Source: Massilia agilis (GTDB lineage Bacteria > Pseudomonadota > Gammaproteobacteria > Burkholderiales > Burkholderiaceae_D). Taken from it: a stretch of 64,000 bases of DNA. The number at the start of each line of letters is the position of its first letter. Position 1 is the first letter of the stretch. Positions 50,146 through 58,568 of the stretch are shown here, in pieces. The stretch lies in the NCBI RefSeq assembly GCF_024756255.1, contig NZ_JANUHB010000003.1, positions 186,001 through 250,000 of the forward strand, in the 5' to 3' direction. The notes beneath the pieces were generated by a model. That model was not told the DNA's origin. It did no database searches and was given only the letters and a program-made list of their open reading frames with translations. Made by a program: the position numbers and the translations under genes.

Positions 50146-51213
50146 TCAGGGGATGAGCAACTGCTCGAGCGGCAGGCGTTCCGAGCGCGCCGTCGGTGCG
50201 GGGCCGGCGCCGACGCGGCCCATGTACACGGGATGCAGCGCGTCGGTGAAGATCAGCGCGCGCGCCTCGCGCTCAAGGCGTGCGGCCACGCCGTGCAGGC
50301 GCCCGGTTTGCGTGAAGGGGCGGCGTTCGCGCACGTACTTGGAGAAGATCAGCGGCGTCATCTCGGGCTGCATGAACAGGCCCAGCTTCGTGAGCGTGAG
50401 CCAGAACCGCTGCAGCGCCCGGCCGGCATCGATGTAGTCGTCGACCGAAGCCGGCGCGCGCCGCGCCTTGAGCACGAAGTGGGCGGCGCACGCGAGCGCG
50501 GGAATGAAGTCCATCTGCAGGCGCGGCGCCCAGGTGCCAAGCATGCGGTTCACCATCGACATGCGGCGCCAGCTCGCCATCGCCCACTGCATCAGGCGCA
50601 GCGTGCCCGGGTCCACGCCCAGCGCGCGGTCGGGCACCTTGTCCGGGCTGCGCGAGGCGTTCCAGTGGATGATGCGGCGGTGGACCTCGAATGCCTCGGG
50701 CATCGACAGGCGCAGGGCGGCGTTGGCGTACATCAGCCGCGCCGCGCGCAGGCGCTCGCCCGCGCTCTCCAGCCATGTGAGCGTATAGCCTTTCCCGAGC
50801 GACTGTTCCAGCGCCTCTTTCTCGAGCGCGGTGAGCGCGCGTGTGCGCATTGGCCGGCGCTGCACCGTGCGGCGCGTGATGGCGTCGATGAGCGGGCTGG
50901 GTTGGATGCCCGCGTCGGGCACCAGCCGGACGTCGAACTGCAGGGACTCGACCGGGCGGTCGGGACGGCGGCGCACGTCGGCGCGCAGGCCGTGGGCGCT
51001 CGCGGCGATGGCGATCGTTTCGAGCAGCGTGCCGATCGAGATCTGGCTCGGGTGCCCGTCCAGGTCGTACACGCACTCCGCGCGCGTGTCCCACGCATGC
51101 ACCAGCACGTGGTCCGGTCCCAGCACTTCGAAGCGCCACACCTGGGTGTTGTCGCCGGACGGCGCCCAGCGCGCCAGGTCCAGGATCTTGCGCATTGCGC
51201 CGGTCGGCATCAT
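50146..51213 (-). CDS. Nitroreductase-like flavoprotein linked to the N-acyl amino acid synthase
   Basis: The 355-residue protein begins with the nitroreductase FMN-binding opening MRKILDLARWAPSGDNTQVW. It then has HPSQISIGTLLETIAIAASA (helix and dimer segment), RRTVQRRPMRTRALTALEKE and, near the end, RLHGVAARLEREARALIFTD. It should bind FMN and carry out a redox step on a small molecule. Its ATG overlaps the ThiF-like stop (ATGATG). It ends the prsT-synthase-ThiF-nitroreductase run. The 3' end faces inverted repeats and a terminator from the opposite gene. Confidence 0.75.
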   Translation of the reverse strand: MMPTGAMRKILDLARWAPSGDNTQVWRFEVLGPDHVLVHAWDTRAECVYDLDGHPSQISIGTLLETIAIAASAHGLRADVRRRPDRPVESLQFDVRLVPDAGIQPSPLIDAITRRTVQRRPMRTRALTALEKEALEQSLGKGYTLTWLESAGERLRAARLMYANAALRLSMPEAFEVHRRIIHWNASRSPDKVPDRALGVDPGTLRLMQWAMASWRRMSMVNRMLGTWAPRLQMDFIPALACAAHFVLKARRAPASVDDYIDAGRALQRFWLTLTKLGLFMQPEMTPLIFSKYVRERRPFTQTGRLHGVAARLEREARALIFTDALHPVYMGRVGAGPAPTARSERLPLEQLLIP

Positions 51214-52085
51214 GGCTGCGCCGCCTTTGCCAGCTGGCGCCGGCCGATCGCGATCATCAAGCGGTGCAGCGGGTTGCGGTTGCCGCCCGGGCGCCAGGTG
51301 CGCGCCAGCTTGTTGCGGTAGGCATCGAACTGCACGCCCCAGGGCGCGGCCAGCACGCGGCCGCGGCCCAGCAGGATCTTGAGCGCCTCGGTGGCCGCGA
51401 TGCCGGCGCACAGCTGGCAGGCCATGAAGGTGGACGGCCCGCGCCGCTCGGCGAAATTGACCGCTTCCGGCACCACCAGGTAGGGCCGGTGCAGGCCCGC
51501 CGGCGCCAGGCCCACGACGAAGCGGACCGCCTTTTCCACATCGGGCAGGTCGCCCCACTGGAAGTACTCTTCAAAGCTCATCTGCCCCGGCATGAAGGTG
51601 AGCAGTGCGGCGCCCATGCCCAGCGGCGCGGCGGTGGTGGCGGGCACGCCCAGTTCGAAGCACATCGCGAAAGTGCGCTGGCGGATGTCGAACGCGAAGA
51701 AGTCGAGCGCGTCCACGTACAGGTCGGCGCCGTCGAGGAAGGCGTGCAGGTTACCGGCATTCACACCCTGGTCGAACACCTCGATCTCGATCTCGGGGTT
51801 GATGTCGCGTGCCATGCGCGCCAGCACCTCGGCCTTCGGTTCGCCCAGCGTGGACATCATCGCGCCCACCTGGCGGTTGAAGTTGACGATGTCGAAGGTG
51901 TCGAAGTCGGCGATGCGAAAGCGCCCGACGCCAAGGCGCGCGAGCGTGAGCAGGTGCACGCCGCCGACCCCGCCGCCACCGGCAATCGCCACGCGCTTAT
52001 TGCGCAGCGCCTGCTGCTCGGCCGGCGTGACCCAGCCGATGTTGCGGGCGAATGCCTGTTCGTAGACGAAGGGACTGTGGTGCAC
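51210..52085 (-). CDS. ThiF/E1-like adenylyltransferase
   Basis: The 291-residue protein has the E1 Rossmann loop RVAIAGGGGVGGVHLLTLAR (glycines 36-42), ADFDTFDIVNFNRQ (59-72, ATP and arginine-finger region), KAEVLARMARDINPEIEIEV and DLYVDALDFFAFDIRQRTF. ThiF-type enzymes adenylate the C-terminal Gly of ubiquitin-like carriers or a substrate carboxylate. Only one CxxC (223-226) is present, so the zinc site of classic ThiF/MoeB is incomplete, and no Cys sits in the usual crossover position. It lies between the synthase (15-base gap) and the nitroreductase gene. Confidence 0.82.
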   Translation of the reverse strand: MHHSPFVYEQAFARNIGWVTPAEQQALRNKRVAIAGGGGVGGVHLLTLARLGVGRFRIADFDTFDIVNFNRQVGAMMSTLGEPKAEVLARMARDINPEIEIEVFDQGVNAGNLHAFLDGADLYVDALDFFAFDIRQRTFAMCFELGVPATTAAPLGMGAALLTFMPGQMSFEEYFQWGDLPDVEKAVRFVVGLAPAGLHRPYLVVPEAVNFAERRGPSTFMACQLCAGIAATEALKILLGRGRVLAAPWGVQFDAYRNKLARTWRPGGNRNPLHRLMIAIGRRQLAKAAQP

Positions 52086-52100
52086 GGTGTTACCTCGCGC

Positions 52101-52871
52101 TCATGCGAGCTGCTGCTCGTCGATGCGCAGCAGCCGGTTGATGATGCCCTGCTCTTCGCGCGGGGAGAAGAAATACGGATAGAACGAGCGGCCCGTGCTC
52201 TTTTCGCTGAAGGTGCCGCCGTACTGCCTGATCTGTTCGGTCACGAAGTCGAGCTCCACGCGCAGCAGGTAGGCCGGCGCGTTCACGCGCGGGTTGGTCT
52301 TGAGCTCGCCGAGCTGCTTAAAGCCCAGCATCTGCTCGTAGAAGCGCCGGTGGCGCGGGTTCACTTCGATCACGATGTCGGTGCGGTGGTGGATGTCGCG
52401 CGCGTAGATCACGGCCAGGTGGAACAGGTTGGCCAGCGAAGTCTTCGACTTGACCGACGGGTCGAACGCGAGCTTGGTGAACTCGCACAGGCGCGCGCCG
52501 CGTTCGCGCATCTCGTCCAGTTCTTCCTTGAAGACCTGGTCCGCGGACAGGCCGACCGGCGCGTCCATGCCGATGGTGAGCGTGCCCACCACGCGCCCGT
52601 GGTCGGTTGCGGTCAGGGTCATGCGGTTGGGGTCGTCGACGATCTGGTGGGTGCCGGCATAGCCCCGCCAGGCATACATCTTGTTGATCAACAAGCTGGC
52701 CGAGCTCCGGCCTTCCGCAGTATCAGTCAGACGGATGCCATAGGAATCCTGGGTCACGACTACATCCTCTAGTGCAGAGGCCGCAATCTTAGCCCGATCG
52801 CCCTGGTCGGCAGCGCCCGATACGGCCTCATCCGTAAGCGGGTGCTGGTCAGTTTGTGCCTTGTCCGCCAT
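52101..52871 (-). CDS. N-acyl amino acid synthase, PEP-CTERM/exosortase system-associated (FeeM-like)
   Basis: The 256-residue GNAT-like protein has YGIRLTDTAEGRSSASLLIN then KMYAWRGYAGTHQIVDDPNR, VVGTLTIGMDAPVGLSADQV, ARLCEFTKLAFDPSVKSKTS and IVIEVNPRHRRFYEQMLGFK. This order is typical of long-chain N-acyl amino acid synthases of the FeeM type. They join a fatty acyl group from acyl-ACP to an amino acid such as tyrosine. Published work from the Brady laboratory links these synthases to PEP-CTERM/exosortase genes. The ~40-residue N-terminal extension is acidic and low-complexity. It is 75 bases downstream of prsT and 15 bases upstream of the ThiF-like gene. Confidence 0.87.
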   Translation of the reverse strand: MADKAQTDQHPLTDEAVSGAADQGDRAKIAASALEDVVVTQDSYGIRLTDTAEGRSSASLLINKMYAWRGYAGTHQIVDDPNRMTLTATDHGRVVGTLTIGMDAPVGLSADQVFKEELDEMRERGARLCEFTKLAFDPSVKSKTSLANLFHLAVIYARDIHHRTDIVIEVNPRHRRFYEQMLGFKQLGELKTNPRVNAPAYLLRVELDFVTEQIRQYGGTFSEKSTGRSFYPYFFSPREEQGIINRLLRIDEQQLA

Positions 52872-52946
52872 CGCCGCCGCCTCCCCGCGCCTGGCCGCAG
52901 CATGCGCCGCGTGCCGCGGCGCGCCGCGTTTTGCCTTGCATCCCGT

Positions 52947-55727
52947 TCACAGCATCTTGCGCAGCGAGCGCGCCTCGTCGAGTTGTGCGAAGGGACGATT
53001 TTCCCCGAGCAATTTGTCGAGCTCTTTGCGCGCGCCGTCCTTGTCGCCGGCCTTGGACAGGCCGAACGCGAGGTGGTAGCGGATGTCCGCCGCCGCGGGT
53101 GCCAGCGCCACCGCCTTCTGCAGCAGCGGCACGCCGCGCTGCGTGTTGCCCTGCTCGACCAGCATCCAGCCGAGCGTGTCCATCACTGCCGGGCTGTCGC
53201 CGGTGAGCTTGAGCGCCTGCTCGGCGGTGGCGAGCGCGCGCGGGTCTTTCTCCTGCTGGTAGGCCCAGGCCAGGTTGTTCAGCGCGACCGCGTGTTTCGG
53301 GTCGTTCTTCACCACCTGCTCGAGCAGGGCGATGGCTGGCTTGAATTGTTTGTTCGCCAGCTGCGACTCGGCCACGTACAGCGCCACCACCGGCTCGTCC
53401 GGGTGGGCGCGGCGCCACTGGCCGATCAGCTGCTCCGATTCTTTTTCCTTGCCCGTCAGTTTCAGCACCTGCGCGACCTTCACCAGCAACTGCGGCGTGG
53501 GCGTGGTGGCGTACGCTTTCTGGTAGGCGGCCAGCGCGAGCGGCGCCTTGTTCTGGCTGAGGTGGATGTCGCCTTCGAGCATGTAGCCGAGCGTGGCCTG
53601 GGCCGGGCGCTTTTGCACCTGGCGCGCCGCCGCCAGCGCCTCGTCCACCCGGCCGCGGCGCATGGCCAGTTCGACCTGGGCGACGCGGGCATCGACCAGG
53701 TCCGGTTGCAGCTCGGCCGCGCGGCGCAGGTCTTCGGCGGCCGCGCTGTCGTTCTTCATCAGCGCGTGCACGCTGGCCATGCGCATTTGGGCCATGGCCG
53801 ATTTCGGCAGCACGTTGGCCAGCTTGCTGTAGGTTTCAAGCGCGCCGGCCTGGTCCTTGTTGGCCAGCTGCGACTGGCCCAGCAGGTCGAGCACATCCGG
53901 GTTGGTCGGGTTGGCGGTCTGGAACTTGCGTGCCAGCGTCAGCGCCTTTTGCGGCTGGCGCGTGCGCAGGTATTGGGCGCCGAGTTTCAGCGCCGGTCCC
54001 ACCGCATCGGGGTTGGCGTTGCTGGCCTTTTCCAGCCAGGCGGTCGCCTCGGCCGGCTTGTCCTGCGCCGCCAGCAGCTCGGCCAGGGCGGCCATGGCGC
54101 CGAAGTTCTTGGGCTCCTTTTGCAGGAAGGCTTCGAAGCGCGCGCGCGCCGCGTCGGGTTGGTTGTCGGCCAGGTCGAGCTGGGCGAGGTTGGCCACGGC
54201 GGTGAAATAGTTCGGCTGCAGCGACAGCGCCTTGTCGAACGCGGCGCGGGCCGCGGCCTTGTCGCCCTTGGCCAGGTACACGCCGCCCTTGAGGTTCTGC
54301 ACCGCCGCGTTGCCCGGCTGGCGCTGCGCCAGCTTGTCCACGGTGGCCAGCGCCTTGTCGTACTGCCGCGCCGATACCTGGGCCTGCACCAGGGCAAAGC
54401 CGGCGCTGGCCGATGCCGGGTCCAGCTCGGTGGCCAGTTGCAGCTCGCTGATGGCCTTGTCGTGCTCGCCCTGGTTCAGGCGCGCCAGGCCCAGCGAAGT
54501 GTGTACGACCGCCGCTTTCGGCGCCAGCGCGGCCGCTTTCTCGAAGTAGGCGCTGGCCTGGTTAAAGTCGTGCACCTGCATGTACGATTCGCCGGCCAGC
54601 GCGAGCAGCTGGGCGTCCTGCGGCGCCTGCTTGAGGACCGGCGCGAGCGCGGCCACCGCATCGTTCGGCTGCCCGCTCTTGAGCAGGGTCTGGGCCAGCA
54701 GCTTGCGGGCGTAGAGGTTGTCGGGATTGATCCCGAGGTACTTGCGCAGGTGCTGTTCGGCCTGCTGCGTGGCGCCCATGTTCAGCTCGACGGCGCCGGC
54801 CAGCAGGATGCTCGGCATGTGTTCCGGCGCGCTCTTGAGCACCTTTTGCAGCGATTCCTGCGCGGCGGCGAATTTGCCCTGGCTGAAGTCGAGCATGGCC
54901 TGGCTGTAGGTCACCAGCAGGCTGCCGGGCGCGTTCTTGCGGGCTGCGTCCAGGTCGGCCTTCGCGGCATCGAATTTGCCTTGCTCGATCTCGATGTAGG
55001 CTTTCTCGACGTGCGCCGAGCGGTGCTCGGGCTTGAGCGCGAGCGCCTTGTCGAATGCGGCCAGCGCTTCGGCCGGCTTGCCGGCGGCGCGCAGCATGGT
55101 GCCGTTGAACATCCACACTTCCGGGTTCCCGGGGTCGCGCGCGATGGCGTCGGCGGTGTAGCGTTCGCCGGCCTGGCGGTCGCCCTGGGCGATGGCGTTG
55201 CGCGCCAGGCCAGTGAGCGCGTCGCCGGCGTGCTGGTCCACCGCCAGCGCCTGTTCGTAGGCTTGTTTGGCGTGGACCGGGTCGCCCAGCGCCACGAAGG
55301 CGTCGCCGCGCATCGCCAGCAGCTGTGCGGAGCCCTGCGCCGCTTGTGGTGTAATCTCGTCCAGCAGCTGCTTGTACTGGCCCTGGGACAGCATCAGGCG
55401 CGCCAGCAGCGGCAGGGTGCGCTGTGGCGGCGCGCCGAGGCTGGCCGCCTTGCGCAGTTCCTTCTCTGCCGAGGCGCTGTCGCCCATGTCCAGGTGCAGT
55501 TCGCCCAGGCGCAGGCGCGCCTCGCCATCCTCGGGGCTTTGCGCCACCGCGTTCTTCAGCTGGATCAGCGCGGCCTTGTGGTCGCCTTTCTGTTGATATT
55601 GTTGCGCGTCCTGCAACAGTTTGCTGGTTGGTTTGTTGTCATTGCAGCCACTCAAGCCCGCGCCCAGCAGCACCACCGCGCACATCACGGCGGCACTGAG
55701 TTTTCCCTTTGTGAAACGATGCGGCAT
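52947..55727 (-). CDS. prsT: PrsT, XrtA/PEP-CTERM system TPR-repeat lipoprotein
   Basis: The 926-residue protein has a lipoprotein signal (AVMCAVVLLGAGLSGC, lipid Cys28). The rest is tetratricopeptide repeats, about two dozen, such as GDHKAALIQLKNAVAQSPED and KQAYEQALAVDQHAGDALTG. Length and layout match the large PEP-CTERM TPR protein PrsT. It probably scaffolds periplasmic or outer-membrane parts of the system. The start at 55727 is chosen for the signal peptide and GAGGGAA nine bases upstream; an in-frame ATG at 55850 adds a non-signal extension. Unlike the usual arrangement it is 36 kb from prsK/prsR. Confidence 0.93.
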   Translation of the reverse strand: MPHRFTKGKLSAAVMCAVVLLGAGLSGCNDNKPTSKLLQDAQQYQQKGDHKAALIQLKNAVAQSPEDGEARLRLGELHLDMGDSASAEKELRKAASLGAPPQRTLPLLARLMLSQGQYKQLLDEITPQAAQGSAQLLAMRGDAFVALGDPVHAKQAYEQALAVDQHAGDALTGLARNAIAQGDRQAGERYTADAIARDPGNPEVWMFNGTMLRAAGKPAEALAAFDKALALKPEHRSAHVEKAYIEIEQGKFDAAKADLDAARKNAPGSLLVTYSQAMLDFSQGKFAAAQESLQKVLKSAPEHMPSILLAGAVELNMGATQQAEQHLRKYLGINPDNLYARKLLAQTLLKSGQPNDAVAALAPVLKQAPQDAQLLALAGESYMQVHDFNQASAYFEKAAALAPKAAVVHTSLGLARLNQGEHDKAISELQLATELDPASASAGFALVQAQVSARQYDKALATVDKLAQRQPGNAAVQNLKGGVYLAKGDKAAARAAFDKALSLQPNYFTAVANLAQLDLADNQPDAARARFEAFLQKEPKNFGAMAALAELLAAQDKPAEATAWLEKASNANPDAVGPALKLGAQYLRTRQPQKALTLARKFQTANPTNPDVLDLLGQSQLANKDQAGALETYSKLANVLPKSAMAQMRMASVHALMKNDSAAAEDLRRAAELQPDLVDARVAQVELAMRRGRVDEALAAARQVQKRPAQATLGYMLEGDIHLSQNKAPLALAAYQKAYATTPTPQLLVKVAQVLKLTGKEKESEQLIGQWRRAHPDEPVVALYVAESQLANKQFKPAIALLEQVVKNDPKHAVALNNLAWAYQQEKDPRALATAEQALKLTGDSPAVMDTLGWMLVEQGNTQRGVPLLQKAVALAPAAADIRYHLAFGLSKAGDKDGARKELDKLLGENRPFAQLDEARSLRKML

Positions 55728-55947
55728 GGTTTTATTCCCTCTTTGTCCGGGTGTTGCTGCCAGTGGTGGATTACCGATGGCTAAATTTCCTGTCGGACAA
55801 GAGTACAAAAGAAATTGATTGCACGTCGCACAACTGAAACCGCTGTGCATAGCGTCAGCTCAAGGGACGGCACGCGCCGACGGGAACAAGCGGAACATGC
55901 GGCCACACTAATGGTGGACGGCGTTGTCGAAGCATCAGGGAGTGTGC

Positions 55948-56424
55948 ATGGAAACCAGTCTGGAGCAATCACCGGCGGTGGCCGTACCATTTGCGCCCGG
56001 GGAAGGTGGCGCGATCGCCACCGCCGGCGCGGGCGGTGCCAGGGCGGTGCCCACGTCCAGCGGGCCGCTGCGGGTAGTGGCGGCAGCCGGATGGATCAGC
56101 TTGACGTTCGGGGCGTGGCAGGTGTTCGCGCCGGGTATGTTCGCGCACATGGTGGGGATGGCTTACCCCAGCTGGCTGCTGCGCGCGGTGGGCGCGCGCG
56201 ACATGGTGGTGGGCGCCGGCATGCTGGCCCGCCCGGCGTCGCATGGCTGGCGCAACGCGCGCGTGCTGTCCGACGTGCTCGACACCGGCCTCATCGGCGC
56301 GGCGGCGCTGGACCGCAAGGCCGACCGCGGGCGTCTTGCCGCGTTCGCGCTTGTGGCCGCGGGCGTGATCGCACTCGATATCCGCGCCGCGCGTGCCAGG
56401 CGCCGCACGGGGCTGGCGCACTGA
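55948..56424 (+). CDS. Hypothetical small membrane protein
   Basis: The 158-residue protein has a soluble N-terminus rich in Ala/Gly, then three to four short membrane helices (VVAAAGWISLTFGAWQVFAP, SWLLRAVGARDMVVGAGML and LAAFALVAAGVIALDI). The last leads into a basic C-terminus RAARARRRTG. The layout is like small DUF4267-type membrane proteins, but the family is not certain. AGGGAG lies six bases before the ATG at 55948, which favours it over the ATG at 55924. It is convergent with the 102-residue gene, with 11 bases between them. Confidence 0.6.
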   Translation: METSLEQSPAVAVPFAPGEGGAIATAGAGGARAVPTSSGPLRVVAAAGWISLTFGAWQVFAPGMFAHMVGMAYPSWLLRAVGARDMVVGAGMLARPASHGWRNARVLSDVLDTGLIGAAALDRKADRGRLAAFALVAAGVIALDIRAARARRRTGLAH

Positions 56425-56435
56425 GTGGTCGCGGC

Positions 56436-56744
56436 CTATCCGTCGCGCTTGCGCAGCTTGTTCAGCAGGGCCTCGACGTTCTCGCCCACCGGCAGGCCGT
56501 GGCGCCGCAGCAGCTGCACGTGCAGCACCAGGTTTTCGAGCACCAGCTTGGCCGACACCGCGAGCAGGGTCATCAAGCGGTCCTCGGTGCTGAAGTTCTC
56601 CATCGACGCGGCCATCTCGCACAGGTGGCTGGCCACGAGCTGGCGCAGTTCGTCCTCGGGAAAGGGCAGGTCGGCGAAGTCGATCGGGTCTTCCTGTTCG
56701 ACCTCGTGCATGAGCGCGGCGAGTTGTTCGGGCTGGATCGGCAT
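56436..56744 (-). CDS. Conserved-looking hypothetical helical protein (102 residues)
   Basis: The protein is acidic at its N-terminus (EQEDPIDFADLPFPEDEL) and helical throughout (LRQLVASHLCEMAASMENFS, LMTLLAVSAKLVLENLVLHV), ending in a basic LLNKLRKRDG. There is no signal peptide or membrane helix. Its family was not recognised. Composition and codon use agree with its neighbours, which supports a real gene. Confidence 0.55.
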   Translation of the reverse strand: MPIQPEQLAALMHEVEQEDPIDFADLPFPEDELRQLVASHLCEMAASMENFSTEDRLMTLLAVSAKLVLENLVLHVQLLRRHGLPVGENVEALLNKLRKRDG

Positions 56745-56883
56745 GCGGCGGCTCCACTGGTGGACACGGTTTCATTCTAGGCCAGCGGTGCGCTTTGTGC
56801 GCGCGGGACTGGACAAGCAAACAGATAGTCAAACGACAACGACGCGTCTAGAATCCGTGCATCACCTGTTGCAGGAGCAAGGC

Positions 56884-57153
56884 ATGGCGCACGTCTTCTT
56901 CACCCAGCAGCTCGCCCGCTTCACCCACGTGCCGCAGGTCGAGACCGGCGCCGGCGAGCTGCGCGCGGCGCTGGAGTGTGCCTTCGACGCCAACCCGCGC
57001 CTGCGCGGCTACGTGCTGGATGACCAGGGCCACCTGCGCCAGAACGTGGTGATCTTCATCGACGGCCGGCGCTGCCTGGACCGCAGGCGGCTGGACGATC
57101 CACTCCAACCCGACAGCAAGGTGTACGTGCTGCAAGCACTTTCCGGAGGTTGA
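56884..57153 (+). CDS. MoaD/ThiS-like ubiquitin-fold protein
   Basis: The 89-residue protein has beta-grasp features (AHVFFTQQLARFTHVPQVET, NVVIFIDGRRCLDR, DSKVYVLQALSGG) and ends in Gly-Gly, as in MoaD and ThiS sulfur carriers. CAGGAG lies seven bases before the ATG. It is one base upstream of the BNR-repeat gene, a pairing common in proteobacteria and distinct from molybdopterin or thiamine operons. The carrier role is by family; its partner E1 is unknown, and a ThiF-like protein is encoded at 51210-52085. Confidence 0.8.
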   Translation: MAHVFFTQQLARFTHVPQVETGAGELRAALECAFDANPRLRGYVLDDQGHLRQNVVIFIDGRRCLDRRRLDDPLQPDSKVYVLQALSGG

Positions 57154-57154
57154 C

Positions 57155-58243
57155 ATGAGCGACCGCGCATACCTTTCCACCCGCAAGGGCCTGTTCGAAC
57201 TGTCCAGGACCGGCCACGGCTGGGACATCGGCCCGGTGCACTTTTTGGGCGAGCCGGTGACGCTGGCGCTGCCGGACCGCCGCGACGGCAGCCTGTACGC
57301 GGCGCTGAACCTGGGCCACTTCGGGGTCAAGCTGCACCGGCGCGATGCCGGCAGCCAGGTGTGGCACGAGATCGCCACGCCCAGCTACCCGGCCAAGCCG
57401 GAGGACAGCGCCGACCCGGCCGAATGGACGACCAAGCTGATCTGGGCACTGGCGCCCGGCGCGCCCGGGCAGGACGGCGTGCTGTGGTGCGGAACCCAGC
57501 CTGGCGGACTGTTCCGCTCGCGTGACCGGGGCGCGTCGTGGGAACTGGTGCGCTCGCTGTGGGATGTGCCGCAGCGGCTGGAATGGTTCGGCGGTGGCGC
57601 CGATGCGCCGGTGATCCACAGCGTCAGCCTCGATCCGCGCGACAGCGACAAGATGGCGGTGGCCATTTCCTGCGGCGGCGTCTGGCGCAGCGAGGATGGC
57701 GGCGAGAGCTGGGCAGTGAGTTCCACCGGCATGCGCGCCGACTACATGCCGCCGGAGCAGCACGAGAACGAGGCAATCCAGGACCCGCACCGGATCGTGC
57801 GCTGCGCGGGCGAGCCGGACAAGCTCTGGTGCCAGCACCACAACGGCATCTGGCGGTCGACCAATGGCGGGCGGACCTGGGACGAGATTCGCGAAGCGCC
57901 GGTGTCGCGCTTCGGTTTTGCGGTGGCGGTGCATCCGCGCGACGGCGAGACGGCCTGGTTCGTGCCGCTGGAGTCGGACATGCGGCGCGTGCCGGTGGGC
58001 GCCTCGATGGCGGTCACGCGCACGCGCAACGGCGGCAAGAGCTTCGACGTGCTGCGCGACGGGCTGCCGCAGGAGCACTGCTATGACGTGGTGTTCCGCC
58101 ACGCGCTGGCGGTGGCCGATGACGGCCATACGCTGCTGATGGGGTCGGAAAGTGGCGGGGTGTGGCTGTCGGAGAACGGCGGCGACAGCTGGCATACGGT
58201 GTCGCTGACGCTGCCGCCGGTGTATGCGGTGTGTTTCGCGTAG
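57155..58243 (+). CDS. BNR-repeat (exo-sialidase/sortilin-like beta-propeller) protein
   Basis: The 362-residue protein has repeated Asp-box motifs of the S-x-D-x-G-x-S/T-W type: SRDRGASWELV, SEDGGESWAVS, STNGGRTWDEI, TRNGGKSFDVL and SENGGDSWHTV. These mark a seven-bladed-type beta-propeller. No signal peptide is present, and sialidase catalytic residues are not evident, so enzyme activity is not claimed. It is translated with the MoaD-like gene (one-base gap). Confidence 0.82.
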   Translation: MSDRAYLSTRKGLFELSRTGHGWDIGPVHFLGEPVTLALPDRRDGSLYAALNLGHFGVKLHRRDAGSQVWHEIATPSYPAKPEDSADPAEWTTKLIWALAPGAPGQDGVLWCGTQPGGLFRSRDRGASWELVRSLWDVPQRLEWFGGGADAPVIHSVSLDPRDSDKMAVAISCGGVWRSEDGGESWAVSSTGMRADYMPPEQHENEAIQDPHRIVRCAGEPDKLWCQHHNGIWRSTNGGRTWDEIREAPVSRFGFAVAVHPRDGETAWFVPLESDMRRVPVGASMAVTRTRNGGKSFDVLRDGLPQEHCYDVVFRHALAVADDGHTLLMGSESGGVWLSENGGDSWHTVSLTLPPVYAVCFA

Positions 58244-58268
58244 CAGAGCTGAACAAGGGCGCGCGATC

Positions 58269-58535
58269 GTGAACGATACCGCAGGCGACGAGGGAACGTC
58301 GTATGATGGCGAGATGGAAGCGCGCCTTGCCAAACTTGAGTCCGACCTCGCCGCGATCAAGACTGATCTTGCAGTCATCAAAGCCACCGGTGCGACCAGG
58401 ACCGACCTGGCGGAACTCAAGGGCGAGACCAAGGCCGCCATTGCCGATGCCAAGGCGAGCATCATCGTGTGGGTCGTGGGCGCGGTCTTTATCGCCCAAC
58501 TGCTGCCGGCCTTGCTTCAACTCCTCAGCAAGTAG
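58269..58535 (+). CDS. Small coiled-coil membrane protein
   Basis: The 88-residue protein (GTG start, 58269) has a heptad-like coiled coil (MEARLAKLESDLAAIKTDLA then VIKATGATRTDLAELKGE) and a C-terminal membrane helix IIVWVVGAVFIAQLLPALLQ. It resembles the many small proteins with a coiled coil and tail anchor (DUF1640-like layout). An ATG at 58314 that starts at the coiled coil is an alternative start. It lies 25 bases after the BNR gene. Confidence 0.6.
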   Translation: MNDTAGDEGTSYDGEMEARLAKLESDLAAIKTDLAVIKATGATRTDLAELKGETKAAIADAKASIIVWVVGAVFIAQLLPALLQLLSK

Positions 58536-58568
58536 AGGCAGCCGCCCGAGGGCGGCCGCCGGTCCGCC

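Noticed and set aside
52842-55784. A 980-codon plus-strand open frame opposite prsT
   Set aside because: It is a high-GC shadow of the minus-strand TPR gene: its composition is Arg/Gly/His-rich, it has no domain, and the opposite frame has a signal peptide and clear repeats.
58536-58560. A GCCGCCC/GGGCGGC hairpin after the coiled-coil gene as a terminator
   Set aside because: There is no T-tract on either strand, so it cannot be called Rho-independent.
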